Part shown: positions 13,040-20,668 of the stretch, in pieces
Position numbering within the stretch: the stretch's first letter is position 1
Layout: each line of letters starts with the position of its first letter
Origin: a virus
Virus record (IMG/VR): IMGVR_UViG_3300042881_002431
Location: 1-36,998 of that record
DNA length: 36,998 bases
Direction: 5' to 3' (one strand)
Translations under genes and position numbers: made by a program
The notes under the pieces: generated by a model
What the model was told of the DNA's origin: nothing
Database searches by the model: none
The model's input: only the letters and a program-made list of their open reading frames with translations

Positions 13040-13618
13040 ATGGCTACATTGACATCCAGTGGAATAAGATTTGCAACTACTCCAGTAGTAGATGAATTAA
13101 ATTCAAAGAGAGGAATTTTTCCTACTGGAACTGCTTGGGTTTTTTATCAAGCTTCTGCCCCTACTGGGTGGACTAAAGATACAAGTTTAACTCTTAATGA
13201 TAAAGCACTTAGAGTTGTAAGTGGAACTGGTGGTGTTTATGGAGGCACTAATGGTTTCTCGGTAATTATGAATGGATTTAATGTTGGTGGCGGATCATTA
13301 ACAAGTTCAGATGCTACAGGAGGAACTCAATTATCAGTTCCACAAATTGCTTCTCACGATCATCCTAGTAGTGGTACTGGGTTGGATGCAGTTCCAGCAA
13401 TATTTAATCCTGATGGAGCTTTCACTGGATGGAATGGTGGTGATGTAGCTAGAAGTTCTGGTTGGACTCGAACTTTTCCTGGGTTTGGAGATGCTGGAAC
13501 TGCTCCAGTCGGAGACTCTCACTCTCACCCTTTTAGTGCAACTGCACCAGTTCCTATTCAAAACGTGTCTATGCAACCTACTTACATGGATGTTATCGTC
13601 TGTACTTTTGATGGATAA
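13040..13618 (+). CDS. Tail-fibre/collar-like structural protein (first paralog)
   Basis: A 192-residue Gly, Ser and Thr-rich protein. It has the phage collar/fibre-tip signature: FYQASAPTGWTKDT near residue 36, LRVVSGTGG, and two His pairs (SHDHP and DSHSHPF) of the kind that bind metal or close trimeric fibre tips. It shares the N-terminal MA-LT-SGI-F, the APTGWTK and the SHSHP segments with the next gene. It is expected in the virion, at the fibre tip or as a short fibre. It lies directly after a late promoter. The C-terminus, MDVIVCTFDG, is also conserved between the pair. Confidence 0.8.
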   Translation: MATLTSSGIRFATTPVVDELNSKRGIFPTGTAWVFYQASAPTGWTKDTSLTLNDKALRVVSGTGGVYGGTNGFSVIMNGFNVGGGSLTSSDATGGTQLSVPQIASHDHPSSGTGLDAVPAIFNPDGAFTGWNGGDVARSSGWTRTFPGFGDAGTAPVGDSHSHPFSATAPVPIQNVSMQPTYMDVIVCTFDG

Positions 13619-13621
13619 ATA
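13614..13621 (+). promoter_or_regulatory. Candidate late promoter GATAAATA
   Basis: Seven of eight bases match TATAAATA. It overlaps the stop codon of the first fibre-like gene and sits 35 bases before the next ATG, almost the same spacing as the perfect copy at 13001. A weaker, second late start for the paralog is likely. Confidence 0.5.
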
Positions 13622-13655
13622 CTTTAAATAACATCTGTAGTTTACATCATATAAA

Positions 13656-14177
13656 ATGGCTAAATTAACAGCGTCGGGAATAGTTTTCAGTGATTCTACA
13701 ATTTTAAATTCAAAATACGGAATTGTTCCACAAAACTCAGTATCAATATTTTATCAAGCCTCTGCCCCTACTGGGTGGACTAAAAATATAACTCATAATG
13801 ACAAAACACTTAGAGTAGTTAATGGAACTGGAGGAGTTTCTGGAGGAACTCAACCATTTACTACTGTGTTTCCCAACTCTGTTAGAACATTTTCATCTCC
13901 GAATATTCCTGTGACGGGAACTGTTGGTAACACTACATTAACAACTGCTCAGTTGCCAAGTCACACACACCCTAACGGTGGTTCTATTGGATTAAGTCCA
14001 GGTGGTGGTGATGTTGCTTTTGGATCTGGATGGACTAGAACTACACCAGCTACAGGTGGTGGCCCAACCTCTGGAGGTGGATCTCATAGTCACCCTTGGT
14101 CTGGTACAGCCCAATGGTCTCTAAATGTAGACCTCAGAATTCAATACATAGATGTTATTCTTTGTAGTTTTGCTTAA
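13656..14177 (+). CDS. Tail-fibre/collar-like structural protein (second paralog)
   Basis: A 173-residue paralog of the 13040 product. It has the same N-terminal plan (MAKLTASGIVFSDS), the segment IFYQASAPTGWTKN, LRVVNGTGGVSGGTQ, two His pairs (SHTHP and SHSHPW), and the end YIDVILCSFA. The middle differs, as in proteins whose receptor-contact part varies. The duplicated pair could make a mixed or alternative fibre tip. The function is inferred from motifs and position after a late promoter. Confidence 0.8.
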   Translation: MAKLTASGIVFSDSTILNSKYGIVPQNSVSIFYQASAPTGWTKNITHNDKTLRVVNGTGGVSGGTQPFTTVFPNSVRTFSSPNIPVTGTVGNTTLTTAQLPSHTHPNGGSIGLSPGGGDVAFGSGWTRTTPATGGGPTSGGGSHSHPWSGTAQWSLNVDLRIQYIDVILCSFA

Positions 14178-14212
14178 TTTGTGATAGAATAGATAAAAAT
14201 ATTTTTGATTAT

Positions 14213-14557
14213 ATGAAAAAAAACGAGTCTGGTAATTTTTGCCCACTTATTAAAAAAGATTGTGTAGAACATAAATGTTCATGGTACACACATGTAAGAG
14301 GCATGAATCCAAATACAGGACAAGATGTAGATCATTGGTCATGTGCTGTAACTTGGATGCCCATGTTAACGATTGAAAATTCTCAACAACAGAGACAAAC
14401 TGGTTCTGCTGTAGAGTCATTTAGAAATGAAGTTGTTAAATCCAATGATGAAAATAGACAACTATATATTGATATGATTCAACAAAATGGTATATTGCCA
14501 GTAAATATAACTTCTTTGACAAGTACACACACCTTACCAGAAAATTCAGGAGAATAA
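14213..14557 (+). CDS. Cysteine-containing conserved cyanophage protein of unknown function
   Basis: A 114-residue protein. The N-terminal half carries four cysteines (Cys10, Cys17, Cys22, Cys44) with histidines between (FCPLIKKDCVEHKCSWYTHV, then DHWSCAVTWMP), a plausible zinc or iron-sulfur site. The C-terminal half is polar and helical. I recall this protein from other cyanomyoviruses, usually near structural genes. Its job is unknown. Confidence 0.75.
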   Translation: MKKNESGNFCPLIKKDCVEHKCSWYTHVRGMNPNTGQDVDHWSCAVTWMPMLTIENSQQQRQTGSAVESFRNEVVKSNDENRQLYIDMIQQNGILPVNITSLTSTHTLPENSGE

Positions 14558-14560
14558 ATC

Positions 14561-15070
14561 ATGAGATTAACGATCATTCCATCAGACGGTTCCGTTTATA
14601 TGGATGGATCTGGTTACACTAACATAGATCTAACTTGGATTCCTGAAATTGATGGAAAAAAAGTTCATGCAGTTCAATGGTCAGGTGACGAAGGTGAAGT
14701 TGAGTTTGTTGGACCTGCACAAAATCTGAAGATCAATGATTTGGGTGTATTTGAACAAGCTATTAGTTTGTGGAATGAAAAGAAGGAAGAAGAAGATGCT
14801 TTCCTAAAACAACAATTAGAATTGGAAGAGAGACGTAAGAGAGAAGAAGAAGAACGTCTAAAATCTCAATTTCTTAGCTTTGATGATTACGATGAAGAAT
14901 ATGGATTGGGTATTGAGGAATTCAATGAACTCGATGAAAAACCATATATTCCACCAACCCCAACACATATTCCTCCTGTTGAACCACCTCTAGCATATGC
15001 AGACGCAAATGAAGAGGATGAGGACGAAGATTTATTCTACGATATTGAGGAACTTCTCAAAGAGATTTGA
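14561..15070 (+). CDS. Tail-fibre-assembly-like protein with acidic tail
   Basis: A 169-residue protein with an AGGAG site upstream. The first 70 residues form a compact domain (MRLTIIPSDGSVYMDGSGYT, then HAVQWSGDEGEVEFVG) that I associate with phage fibre assembly chaperone-like proteins. A charged coiled coil follows (about residues 73-105, runs of Glu and Lys). The C-terminus is Pro-rich then strongly acidic. Its position after two fibre-like genes fits an assembly role. Moderate confidence in function. Confidence 0.65.
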   Translation: MRLTIIPSDGSVYMDGSGYTNIDLTWIPEIDGKKVHAVQWSGDEGEVEFVGPAQNLKINDLGVFEQAISLWNEKKEEEDAFLKQQLELEERRKREEEERLKSQFLSFDDYDEEYGLGIEEFNELDEKPYIPPTPTHIPPVEPPLAYADANEEDEDEDLFYDIEELLKEI

Positions 15071-15094
15071 GTTTAAATTATTAAACGTGAACTG

Positions 15095-16279
15095 ATGAAT
15101 AGAAATTTAATTGAAAACAATTATATTGTTCTGCGAAATTTTATTTCAAGAGAAAGATCATTAGATCTTTCTACAGAATTTTTAAATCATTGTGAAACAA
15201 ACAATGTGGATGGAGATTCACAAGCTCCAAATTCATATTCTACTTATAATTATATCTCATTTTTAGAATTACTTTGTGAAAAAACTCCAGAAATATCTTC
15301 CGTAATTGAAGAGACTGTTTTACCTACTTATGTTTATTCAAGAGTATATAAAAATGGAAGTGAACTATCGCCTCATACTGATAGAGATGCTTGCGAAATA
15401 TCAGTAACGTTACACTTGAATGGAGATTCTAGTTGGCCTATATGGATAGAAACGCCATCAGGAGAAAAACGTTACGTTGAATTGAATCCTGGCGATGCTA
15501 TGATTTATCTCGGTAGAAATGCAACTCATTGGAGAGAACCCTATCAAGGAGATAATTATAGTCAAGTCTTTTTACATTATGTAAGAAGTCGTGGAGATTG
15601 TTCTTACGCTTACTTTGATAAACTTAATGAGACTACCAAACCAGTAACTGAAAACACTGATATTGAACAATCTATTGTTGAGACTAAATCGGAAATAAAA
15701 ACGACTCCTGCAAGAAGTAAAAAGTCTTTAGAAGATTATATCTTCACATTAGATAATGTTGTTCCAAATGAACTCTGCGATAGAATCTTAAAAGAATATC
15801 GTGATTGTAGTTTTTGGACTCCAACTAGTGTGGGAAATGGAAATGTAAATGACCAAATTAGAAACTGCGATGTCATTAATATTTCCGAAAATATAGTAGT
15901 TGAGAAAAATTTTGATATTAGAAAGAAAATAGATGAAGACTTTTATGTTTGTGCTTCAAGAGCAATAAATGAGTATAGGAAATTGTTTCCTGAAGTTGCA
16001 TCAGATATTGATACTGGATATGGATTACTAAGATATAAGAAAGGTCAGTTTTATATTCAACATACGGACTCATTCCAACAACAACAGAGATCTGTAAGTT
16101 GTTCTTTTCTATTGAATGATGATTATGAAGGTGGTGAGTTTGCGTTTTTTGATAGAGAAATTATTATAAGTGGTTCAAAAGGATCTATTGTAATGTTTCC
16201 CTCTAATTTTATGTTCCCGCATGAAATTATGCCTGTAACTTCTGGAACTAGATATTCAATTATCACCTGGTATGTCTAA
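15095..16279 (+). CDS. Tandem double-domain 2-oxoglutarate/Fe(II) oxygenase
   Basis: A 394-residue protein with two complete-looking 2OG-Fe(II) domains joined by a polar Thr/Glu linker (about residues 178-210). Domain 1 has the iron triad His94-x-Asp96 (SPHTDRD) and His145 (THWREPY). Domain 2 has His323-x-Asp325 (IQHTDSF) and His376 (FPHEIMP), with the 2-oxoglutarate-binding Arg386 (GTRYSIITWYV). The domains look like the prolyl/lysyl 4-hydroxylase group, which hydroxylates protein or small-molecule substrates using O2 and 2-oxoglutarate. It opens the coupled decoration operon and is followed directly by GT25-like genes. That pairing recalls collagen lysyl hydroxylase with its glycosyltransferase. 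The substrate is unknown; fibre proteins just upstream are candidates. Confidence 0.85.
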   Translation: MNRNLIENNYIVLRNFISRERSLDLSTEFLNHCETNNVDGDSQAPNSYSTYNYISFLELLCEKTPEISSVIEETVLPTYVYSRVYKNGSELSPHTDRDACEISVTLHLNGDSSWPIWIETPSGEKRYVELNPGDAMIYLGRNATHWREPYQGDNYSQVFLHYVRSRGDCSYAYFDKLNETTKPVTENTDIEQSIVETKSEIKTTPARSKKSLEDYIFTLDNVVPNELCDRILKEYRDCSFWTPTSVGNGNVNDQIRNCDVINISENIVVEKNFDIRKKIDEDFYVCASRAINEYRKLFPEVASDIDTGYGLLRYKKGQFYIQHTDSFQQQQRSVSCSFLLNDDYEGGEFAFFDREIIISGSKGSIVMFPSNFMFPHEIMPVTSGTRYSIITWYV

Positions 16280-17069
16280 TAAACTTGAAGGGATTCCGAG
16301 TATTTACTATCTAAATTTGGACTCCGAATTGGATAGAAGAAAGTACATGGAAAAACAATTTGAGAAATGGAATCTGAGTAATGTAACAAGATTTTCTGGA
16401 TCACAATACCTAGCAGAAAATTATGAGGATTGGAAAAGTATTTTACATTTTCCTCACAAAATTACAGAAAAAAAACATCAATTAGCTGCTTCCATTACTC
16501 TTTCTACTCTCGAAATGATTCGACATTGGTTAGAAACTACCAATGAAAAACATTTGATTTTATTTGAAGATGATTATGATCTAGACTTAATTGAATACTG
16601 GCACTTTGATTGGAAGTATTTGATGAATCATATTCCATATGATTGGGATTGCATTCAGTTAGGATATGAGTCATCTCGTTTTATTAAATTTTTCCTTCAC
16701 CCTAAAGATGAAACAAGTGCATATGGACCAATTCTGATTAACAGACATTTTGCTCAAAAGTTAATTAATTTGCATTATGTCAAAAATAGGTACATGTTAA
16801 TTCGAAAATACGGAAGCCATCCATATAACACTGGTCACCGAGTTGTTTCACTGGATAGTTTCATTTGTTTTTTGGGGAAGACATATCAACTTCCTTTAAT
16901 AACTCAAAATCCACATCTAGATAAAATAGCAAAGAAACATCACTTTCTTTGTAGAGACATGTACTATGAGTGGTGGCAGAACGAAAGAGATAATTTTTCT
17001 TTGGAAGATTTTTTTTCTTATGGGAAAGAAAATGATTATCAAATGACAATAAAAGTAAATTATCAATGA
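16272..17069 (+). CDS. GT25-like glycosyltransferase, copy 1
   Basis: A 265-residue protein. Its N-terminus, GIPSIYYLNLDSELDRRKYM, matches the GT25 opening (hydrophobic strand, Asn-Leu, Asp-Arg-Arg), and LILFEDDYDLD (about residue 95) holds the acidic metal/sugar-nucleotide motif. The GT25 family includes bacterial LPS glycosyltransferases and collagen galactosyltransferases using UDP-sugars. The C-terminal box EWW...DFFSYGKENDY recurs in all five copies of this window. The start overlaps the oxygenase by eight bases and the stop overlaps the next start by ATGA. The acceptor is unknown. Confidence 0.8.
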   Translation: MSNKLEGIPSIYYLNLDSELDRRKYMEKQFEKWNLSNVTRFSGSQYLAENYEDWKSILHFPHKITEKKHQLAASITLSTLEMIRHWLETTNEKHLILFEDDYDLDLIEYWHFDWKYLMNHIPYDWDCIQLGYESSRFIKFFLHPKDETSAYGPILINRHFAQKLINLHYVKNRYMLIRKYGSHPYNTGHRVVSLDSFICFLGKTYQLPLITQNPHLDKIAKKHHFLCRDMYYEWWQNERDNFSLEDFFSYGKENDYQMTIKVNYQ

Positions 17070-17890
17070 CAATTAATTCTAAGTTGGAAGGTCTGCCTCC
17101 AATATATTATTTTAACCTAGAACACAGAGTAGATCGTAGAGAATACTTAGAAAATCAATTTTTGGAATATGGAATAACAAACTATCAAAGAGTTAATTCT
17201 TCCAGATATTCAGTTGATAATTATAAAGATTGGAAGTCTAAAGTTTTAACCGATAAACTTAGAACACAAGTATGGTTTCTTGCTACTCTAATTGATAGAA
17301 TTCATGGTATAATTGATTGGTACAATTCTAATATTTCCGAAACTTGTTTAATGGTTGAGGATGATATTTGTATGGACCCTGTAAATTATTGGGGATTTGA
17401 TTGGGAGACTTTTGTTAATAATTTGCCTTGTAATTGGGAATGTATCCAACTTCATATTATTGGAGAAAAATTTCTCAGGATGAATCTATCTAAGTGGAAT
17501 AGAAATAATCACTCCACAGGTTGTATACTTATTAATAGATCATATGCACAAAAATTAATTAAACTTCATTACGTAAATAATAAGTTTAAATTATATTCTA
17601 ATTATGGATATAATAAAAATTGGCCAGAATATCATTATCAATCGGTAGATTTTGTTTTATATCAAATAGGAATAACATATTCAATTCCTATTTTCACCAC
17701 TAATTATAATTTTGTGAGTGATGGATACAGAAACGGAAAAATAAATCAAATGTCTAAAAATAGTGATATTTTGGTTTTAGATTGGTGGAAGAATAAGTCT
17801 CGGAATTATACTTTGGATGACATTTTTTACTTGGATTCGTTAAGAAAAAAAGAATTAATCATAGATATAAGTCATGAATTTGAAGGATAA
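17066..17890 (+). CDS. GT25-like glycosyltransferase, copy 2
   Basis: A 274-residue paralog. It begins SKLEGLPPIYYFNLEHRVDR, has LMVEDDICMD as the acidic motif and the late segment WWKNKSRNYTLDDIF. It lacks the YGKPND end box of copies 3-5, finishing instead with LIIDISHEFEG. It is among the more diverged of the five and close to copy 5 in the acidic-motif region (SETC...EDD). It is coupled by ATGA upstream and by a 17-base overlap downstream. Sugar and acceptor specificity probably differ from the other copies. Confidence 0.8.
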   Translation: MTINSKLEGLPPIYYFNLEHRVDRREYLENQFLEYGITNYQRVNSSRYSVDNYKDWKSKVLTDKLRTQVWFLATLIDRIHGIIDWYNSNISETCLMVEDDICMDPVNYWGFDWETFVNNLPCNWECIQLHIIGEKFLRMNLSKWNRNNHSTGCILINRSYAQKLIKLHYVNNKFKLYSNYGYNKNWPEYHYQSVDFVLYQIGITYSIPIFTTNYNFVSDGYRNGKINQMSKNSDILVLDWWKNKSRNYTLDDIFYLDSLRKKELIIDISHEFEG

Positions 17891-18743
17891 GTTACGGGGA
17901 CTTCCTCCCATTATTTTGGCTACAATTGACGAACGAAAAGATAGACAGGAATATACTGAAACTCAATATGATTATTGGGGTATAAAAAATTATACAAAAG
18001 TGTCCGGATCCAAGTATCAACTTTCAACATATGAAGATTACTGGAAAGATCTTGTTATTTTAAATCCATTTCCTGAAGATTATATAAGAAAAAATCACCA
18101 CATTGCAGAAATTTCTATAACTCTTGCTCATTTAATAAACATTAAAAATTGGTTAGAGACTAGTAACGATCCATACGTTATCATTATGGAAGATGACTAC
18201 GATCTAAGTTTTATTGAGTACTGGCATTTTGATTGGGAATATCTGATGAATAGTCTCCCATATGATTGGGATTGTATTCAGATGAGTTTTGAGAATGAGG
18301 AAGAAATTCCCTGTTTTTTACATCCAATTCTACCTAAACATGATAGTGGTGGTTCTTTGATTAATAGAAGATATGCAGAGAAAATTATAAGTCTTCACTA
18401 TAAAGACGGTAAATTCGATCTCTCTCAAAAAATTTCTAACTATAAATGGTCAAGTAAAGGCATAACCTTTTATGAAGGATTGGGGATGCCAAATTTTACT
18501 ACAGATTATTTTCTTGGCCATAATGGAAAAACATATTGTATACCCTTGTTTTCAGTAAACCAAAATCTGGGTAGTTGGGCTCAAAATATTTCTAGAAAAG
18601 AAGAAAGGACAGATCTATCATTTTCTTATAAAGCGTATAAGAAATGGTGGACTAAACTTAGAGATGAGTATACCCTGAAAGAGTTCTTTACTTATGGCAA
18701 ACCGAATGATAGAATAATTGTATCGGGAGAAATAGATATATGA
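17874..18743 (+). CDS. GT25-like glycosyltransferase, copy 3
   Basis: A 289-residue paralog with acidic motif IIMEDDYDLS, a WHFDWEYLMN segment and the end box FFTYGKPNDRI. It is most similar to copy 4 directly downstream; long runs of both protein and DNA are identical (for example around 17970-18000 and 18836-18866), indicating recent tandem duplication. Its start lies 17 bases inside copy 2 and its stop overlaps copy 4 by ATGA. It has an insertion near residues 190-205 relative to copy 4. Confidence 0.8.
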   Translation: MNLKDKLRGLPPIILATIDERKDRQEYTETQYDYWGIKNYTKVSGSKYQLSTYEDYWKDLVILNPFPEDYIRKNHHIAEISITLAHLINIKNWLETSNDPYVIIMEDDYDLSFIEYWHFDWEYLMNSLPYDWDCIQMSFENEEEIPCFLHPILPKHDSGGSLINRRYAEKIISLHYKDGKFDLSQKISNYKWSSKGITFYEGLGMPNFTTDYFLGHNGKTYCIPLFSVNQNLGSWAQNISRKEERTDLSFSYKAYKKWWTKLRDEYTLKEFFTYGKPNDRIIVSGEIDI

Positions 18744-19591
18744 ATTTGGGCAATAAGTTAAAGGATCTTCCTCATATTATGATGTTAACTCTCGATGAAA
18801 GAGAGGATAGACAACAGTACGCAGAAATACAGTATGATTATTGGGGTATAAAAAATTATACAAAAGTTTCTGGATCAAAATACCAATTTTCTACTTATGA
18901 AGATTGGAAACATATGGTTAAGTTAAATCCATTTTCAGGAGCCCTCGAAAAAAAGAAGAGACATATTACTGATACTAGTATCGCTCTGTCATATCTACTA
19001 ATAATAAAAAATTGGTTAGAAACGACAAATGAGAAATACTTGATTTTAATGGAGGATGACTATGATTTATTCTTCATTGAATACTGGCATTTTGATTGGA
19101 ACTACTTGATGAATAATATCCCATACGATTGGGATTGCATTCAAATGAGTTTCGAAAATCCCAATCTAATTCCTTGTTTCTTACATCCAATTTTACCTGC
19201 TCATGGTGTAGGTGGTTGTATGATTAATAGAAGATATGCAGAGAAAATAATATCCTTACACTATAAGGATGATAAGTTTGATTTGTCACAAAAGATTTGT
19301 AATTATAATTGGTCTGAAATAGAAAGTACAAACCCCAATTTTACTGTGGATTATTTTTTGTGTCATAATGGAAAAACTTATTCAATTCCTTTATTTTCTA
19401 TAAATCAACGTTTTGGTAGTTATGCTGAAAATATTTGTAGAAAAGAGGAAAGATCTGATTTAGAATTTTCGTATAAAGCTTGTAAAAAGTGGTGGACTGA
19501 ACTTAGAGATCAATATACTTTAGATGATTTCTTTACCTATGGTAAACCAAATGATAGAATAATTACACCCGAGGAATTTCAAAATGTTTGA
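18740..19591 (+). CDS. GT25-like glycosyltransferase, copy 4
   Basis: A 283-residue paralog with acidic motif LILMEDDYDLF, INRRYAEKIISLHYKDDKFD and FFTYGKPNDRI, nearly the same as copy 3. Differences are spread along the protein, so both copies seem functional. It overlaps the aminotransferase-like gene by eight bases. The probable role is adding a sugar to the same type of acceptor as copy 3, or a second position on it. Confidence 0.8.
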   Translation: MNLGNKLKDLPHIMMLTLDEREDRQQYAEIQYDYWGIKNYTKVSGSKYQFSTYEDWKHMVKLNPFSGALEKKKRHITDTSIALSYLLIIKNWLETTNEKYLILMEDDYDLFFIEYWHFDWNYLMNNIPYDWDCIQMSFENPNLIPCFLHPILPAHGVGGCMINRRYAEKIISLHYKDDKFDLSQKICNYNWSEIESTNPNFTVDYFLCHNGKTYSIPLFSINQRFGSYAENICRKEERSDLEFSYKACKKWWTELRDQYTLDDFFTYGKPNDRIITPEEFQNV

Positions 19592-20171
19592 GCATGTTAG
19601 TCAATTTGAATCTGAAATTGCAGAGTTTTTTGGAGCTCCTTATGCAGTAGCTACAGATTCGTGTACTCATGCATTAGAACTTTGTTTGAGGCATACTCAC
19701 GAAGATTACCTTACAATTCCTACAAGGACTTACATTTCAGTTCCAATGACTTGTATGAAACTTGGTCTAACTTGGGGTTGGAGAGAAGAAGAGTGGTCCG
19801 ATTATTACTACCTAGGATTTACAAATATTATTGATGCTGCCGTTCTTTGGGGTGAAAACACATATATTCCAGGAACATATATGTGTTTAAGTTTTCAATA
19901 TAAGAAACACCTAAACCTTGGACGAGGTGGTGCAATCTTGTTGCAAAACAAAGAAGATTATGATACACTTAAAAAAATGTCTTATGATGGTCGTGATCCT
20001 AGTCGTCCATGGGCTGAACAGGACATAGATACTATTGGGTATCATTATTACATGACTCCAGAGATGGCGAAAACGGGAATTGAATTACTAAATGAGCGGA
20101 AAAAAATTCCCGGTAAAAAATGGAGCCATAGGAATTACCCAGACTTGAGAGAGATGTCTGTATTCAAATGA
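19584..20171 (+). CDS. Half-length DegT/DnrJ/EryC1/StrS-type PLP aminotransferase
   Basis: A 195-residue protein that reads as the N-terminal large-domain part of a sugar aminotransferase. It has a cofactor phosphate loop TDSCTHALEL (residues 24-33), an Asp84 (NIIDAA) for the PLP ring nitrogen, the Schiff-base lysine region SFQYKKHLNLGRGG (Lys107 or Lys108), and the GR...YHYYMTPEMA segment before the end. The usual family length is 360-400, so the C-terminal domain is absent. It is not a simple frameshift: the next 500 bases encode an unrelated oxygenase, coupled by ATGA. It may be a compact active form, need a partner, or have another PLP activity. Its neighbours suggest making an amino sugar. 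Confidence 0.75.
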   Translation: MFEHVSQFESEIAEFFGAPYAVATDSCTHALELCLRHTHEDYLTIPTRTYISVPMTCMKLGLTWGWREEEWSDYYYLGFTNIIDAAVLWGENTYIPGTYMCLSFQYKKHLNLGRGGAILLQNKEDYDTLKKMSYDGRDPSRPWAEQDIDTIGYHYYMTPEMAKTGIELLNERKKIPGKKWSHRNYPDLREMSVFK

Positions 20172-20668
20172 TTAATCACATAAAACCTAATTGGAACGTT
20201 GAAGATTTTTATAATCTTGATTATGTTTTATCGACTCATAAAGATACTGATTTGGTAAATCAATATCTGAGTTCTGGTCATAGTAAAGATAAATTGTCTA
20301 TGTACAAGTATCATTTACCAAATCCTATGCCAAAATGTGTGGACGAGTATATTATTCCTAAGTTTTGTTTTTTGGATAAAGTAGCTGCTGCAGTTAATTA
20401 CTTTAAACCTGGACAATATTTACCTCTTCATACAGATCTTTTTGGTAAGTATATAGAGTTAAATGATATTGGGTCTGAAAATGTAATAAGATGTATGGTA
20501 ATGTTGGAAGATAGTTCTCCAGGACAAATTTTGCAAGTTAAAGATACCGCATATTGTAAGTGGAAAGCCGGACATTGTTTTTACTGGGATTATGATGAAA
20601 TACATGCGTTTTATAATTTTAGTATGAAAGATAGGTATGCAATTCAAATCACTGGGGTTAAGAAATGA
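20168..20668 (+). CDS. 2-oxoglutarate/Fe(II) oxygenase-like protein (Asp/Asn hydroxylase or P4H type)
   Basis: A 166-residue protein of double-stranded beta-helix type. It has the iron motif LPLHTDLF (His-x-Asp, about residues 87-89), a late His in EIHAFYNF and a 2-oxoglutarate Arg in MKDRYAIQITG. A GQILQVKDT strand and CKWKAGHCFYWDYDE fit the core jellyroll. It is shorter than most family members but contains all key residues. It lies between aminotransferase and amidinotransferase genes with ATGA on both sides, so it probably hydroxylates an intermediate or the same acceptor. Confidence 0.75.
   Translation: MINHIKPNWNVEDFYNLDYVLSTHKDTDLVNQYLSSGHSKDKLSMYKYHLPNPMPKCVDEYIIPKFCFLDKVAAAVNYFKPGQYLPLHTDLFGKYIELNDIGSENVIRCMVMLEDSSPGQILQVKDTAYCKWKAGHCFYWDYDEIHAFYNFSMKDRYAIQITGVKK

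Noticed and set aside
19584-20668. Aminotransferase-like gene as a frameshifted full-length gene
   Set aside because: The following 500 bases encode a complete 2OG oxygenase-like protein with its own motifs, so the missing C-terminal domain is not present in another frame.
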